Shown piece after piece: positions 61,928-64,000 of a stretch of 64,000 bases of DNA. How positions within the stretch are numbered: the first letter of the stretch is position 1; every line of letters begins with the position of its first letter. The position numbers were made by a program, and so were the translations under genes. The stretch covers positions 930,001-994,000 of the forward strand of contig JADFUC010002431.1 of the NCBI GenBank assembly GCA_019722365.1. The letters are read 5' to 3'. Under the pieces are notes generated by a model. That model did not search any database, was not told the DNA's origin, and saw only the letters and a program-made list of their open reading frames with translations. This DNA is from Lithospermum erythrorhizon (Eukaryota; Streptophyta; Magnoliopsida; Boraginales; Boraginaceae).

Positions 61928-62427
61928 TACTATAAAATCTTAAATATTATATTAATTATCTTAAAATGAGTTGATATATTTGCTTTACGAACTATCGATT
62001 AATTAGTCGCCGGCCTGTAAATATTTTTCATAGCAACTAGCTAAGTATAGAGAAACAGCGTTTTAAAATATTTTATATAATTAGAATAAAATTCATAAAC
62101 TTCATGAGCTTTCATCTTGCCTCACCCACCACCTGCCCCCAACCCGGCCAGCCCCCTTCCCTTAACCACCACAGCCCCTTCAATATGCATTGAAACCACC
62201 CTACCCCTTCCTCTTGTTACAAAATGAACCTGCCAAGAGTCATCAGTCTTGTTCAGTCAAGGACCAAAAATAAAACCAGAGCTCAGTGGATGTATTATAA
62301 GCTCCGATTATTTTTGAAAATTCATAAAATTCCAAGTCAAAAGGCCAACCTACCTTTGTCCTTCAAACCAAATAAATCTCCATCTTTCTCGAACCTTCAT
62401 TTCTGCAAAAATATTTCTATTTCTTCA
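61928..62427. other. Intergenic DNA with a C-rich island
   Basis: After AT-rich sequence, 62120-62215 is C-rich (CACCCACCACCTGCCCCC-type), like the islands at 31.8 and 34.5 kb. The frame at 62224-62454 shows no domain. Confidence 0.45.
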
Positions 62428-62619
62428 TCAAAATTAATTTCTCTAGCAGAATAATAATTTTGTCCTCAAAATTAATTTCCCTATCCAAATAATCAATTTT
62501 CCTCAAATTAATTTCTCTAGCAAAATAATCAATTCTACTCAACTCTTAAAATTAGTTTACCTAGCAAAATAATCAATTTTGCTCAAAATTAATTTACCTA
62601 GCAAAATAATCAATTGCCC
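62428..62619. repeat. Tandem array of ~37-bp units (5 copies)
   Basis: Units share TCAAAATTAATTT, a C(T/C)CTAGCA-like centre and AAATAATCAATT, starting near 62428, 62466, 62503, 62539 and 62583. The fourth is longer by a few bases. The array ends about 750 bases upstream of the MATE start codon. Confidence 0.85.
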
Positions 62620-62655
62620 TCAAAATTATAAAACTGTAGATATTTTTCTTACTGA

Positions 62656-62761
62656 AATTGAACATTCTTCAATTTCAGTGGAATATTAATACTAAATGAG
62701 ATTGAATGTCATTTGAATGTTTTCCTTACGTAATTGTATAGTTAATTGAACATTCTTCAAT
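62656..62761. promoter_or_regulatory. Two copies of a heat-shock-element-like palindrome
   Basis: ATTGAACATTCTTCAAT occurs at 62656-62672 and again at 62745-62761. Each contains GAACATTC, a perfect GAAnnTTC heat-shock-factor half-pair. The first copy sits in a larger palindrome at 62652-62678. They lie about 600-700 bases upstream of the MATE start codon. The regulatory role is inferred only. Confidence 0.35.
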
Positions 62762-63364
62762 GTAATGACAGAAGAATTGTACTCCATATGAAATTGCATA
62801 CCGATGCAATTTAGTGAGTGGCTCAAATTCAGGCTATGAAAACCATCCTATCATATTCTTCAACTGGAAATGGAAACAAAGGATCCGATCAAGGAAGATA
62901 TGTAGTATTGAACCCTTTGGGTTGTTTGGTTCGGTGAATGTTGAATTTTATGCATATTAATTCTATTCACTCTTGCTTTCGTCCTTGCAGATAATTCAGC
63001 GATAATTAGGAACAACCGGATAATAATTAAGGCCTTGTAGGTATAAAATCGTATAAAAAAAAGAAGCATTATAGTTCATGGATTTAATTAAAAATTAATG
63101 GATAATTAGAAGACAACCCGATAATTATCCTTCAAGAATTTATCCGAGTAAACTTTATCTCTATCCACACGACGTCTCGTACATACCCAAAAGGCCAAAA
63201 ATACCCTGGCTACATTGACTCAGTTATATCATATATATGATGACCTCCCACCAGTTAATGACTCCATACACATGGTCTCTACTCTCTATCTTAGTTCTGG
63301 GAATGCAGTGAGTCCAGCTGCACTTGAATCTTCCATATAACTACAAAACAAAAGACTAGCAAAA

Positions 63365-63634
63365 ATGGAGAGAAGCAACCTTAATGAACAATTATTGTTG
63401 AAACCTGAAGAAGAAGAAGGGGGGAACCAAAATCAAGAAAATGCATCATGGGTATTGATAAGTCAAGAAATGAAGAAGATTGGTTATTTAGCAGGACCAA
63501 TGGTAGCTGTAACTGTAGCCCAGATGATGCTTCAAGTTATTTCCATTATGATGGTTGGTCACTTAGGTGAACTTGCTCTCTCTAGCACTGCCTTGGCTGT
63601 CTCCATTGCTGGTGTCACCGGATTTAGCTTTCTA
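63365..63634 (+). CDS. MATE (DETOXIFICATION-type) efflux transporter, first exon only
   Basis: 90 codons from the ATG at 63365 to a GT donor at 63635, phase 0; the rest of the gene lies beyond the window. After a hydrophilic, acidic N-terminus (EEEEGG near residue 20), the sequence enters the first membrane helices with KKIGYLAGPMVAVTVAQMML and then SIMMVGHLGELALSSTALAV and AGVTGFSFL, the classical start of plant MATE proteins. These are H+- or Na+-antiporters that export or sequester secondary metabolites, xenobiotics, citrate or hormones at the plasma membrane or tonoplast. The exon ends exactly where the family often has an intron, before LGMASALETLCGQ-type sequence. Substrate cannot be told from this exon. 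A TA-rich TATA-like stretch lies about 130 bases upstream. Confidence 0.92.
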
Positions 63635-64000
63635 GTAAGTCCTCATTCTTTCATCTATTCTTCACTTCGACGATAATAGATCTAGTCCGTCCAATATTAG
63701 TTAATTAAAACTTTGCGGATGTTATATACGAAATGTTCTATTCAACCAATGTAAGATTGGGTTATTAACCCCAAGTCCAAGATGTCCATATTGCATTATT
63801 CTTTTCAATTTTAGATCTATAACTAATTAACCTTTTTCGAATATAGGATTAGTTTTTTAGTTGACATATGATGTAGTTCCTGCTTTTTCTCCATACATAA
63901 TAATAAAGTTTATGAACTTTTCATGTTCAAAATGCATAAAGTTGCAACTAATTAGAAATTCTCCGTATACAACAAAAGTAGTTCACATGCCTTTTACAGC
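63635..64000 (+). other. Intron 1 of the MATE gene (runs off window)
   Basis: Starts with GTAAGT and shows no coding resemblance to exon 2 of MATE genes (no LGMASALETLCGQ-type sequence), so the first intron is longer than 365 bases or extends past the window end. Confidence 0.7.

Noticed and set aside
1..64000. tRNA, rRNA, CRISPR and organellar insertions
   Set aside because: No intact cloverleaf, rRNA core, spaced repeat array or plastid/mitochondrial gene was seen; only degenerate pol III boxes at 19.77 and 35.71 kb.

Overview
This is a nuclear window from a flowering plant, most likely a eudicot. The evidence is AT-rich intergenic DNA, GT-AG introns, five gene models from plant-specific or plant-expanded families, and a large load of decayed LTR retrotransposons, MITEs and other repeats. 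The 9-mer TACTCCGTA (reverse TACGGAGTA) recurs between genes. I cannot name the species. There is no sign of operons, CRISPR, plasmid, organellar or viral DNA.

Layout. 1-3.5 kb is intergenic and holds a short inverted repeat. About 3.5-14.2 kb is one old Ty3/gypsy LTR retrotransposon on the + strand. It has two direct LTRs of about 1.5 kb, a primer-binding site, a frameshifted gag and tandem repeats in its 3' half. 14.2-21.9 kb is repeat-derived intergenic DNA. A C2H2 zinc-finger repressor gene (21,884-22,468, +) and a calmodulin-like gene whose first EF-hand is frameshifted (24,316-24,764, +) follow. About 25.2-30.6 kb is a decayed Ty1/copia element on the - strand (gag, integrase, RT, RNase H and LTR remnants), interrupted by a second repeat of about 1.1 kb. 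30.6-37.6 kb holds tandem repeats, SINE-like sequence and probable non-autonomous DNA elements. A two-exon purine-permease-type transporter gene lies at 37,896-39,236 (-). 39.3-52.2 kb is repeat-rich: a second copy of the 1.1-kb repeat, a Stowaway-like MITE, a 1.4-kb LTR-like repeat and a 1.75-kb foldback element. A complete 13-exon serine carboxypeptidase-like gene occupies 52,271-58,434 (+); its first intron carries a copy of the LTR-like repeat. After about 5 kb of AT-rich DNA with a long inverted repeat and a 37-bp tandem array, the first exon of a MATE efflux transporter starts at 63,365 (+) and the gene runs off the window.

The genes do not form an evident pathway cluster. Two transporters (PUP and MATE) and one SCPL acyltransferase/peptidase are all families linked to specialised-metabolite handling, but they are far apart and their grouping here may be chance. 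I found no clearly new biological system. The most unusual items are the foldback element with duplicated arms, the long AT-rich inverted repeat near the MATE gene, the EF-hand lesion, and the two-EAR zinc finger with a changed QALGGH motif.
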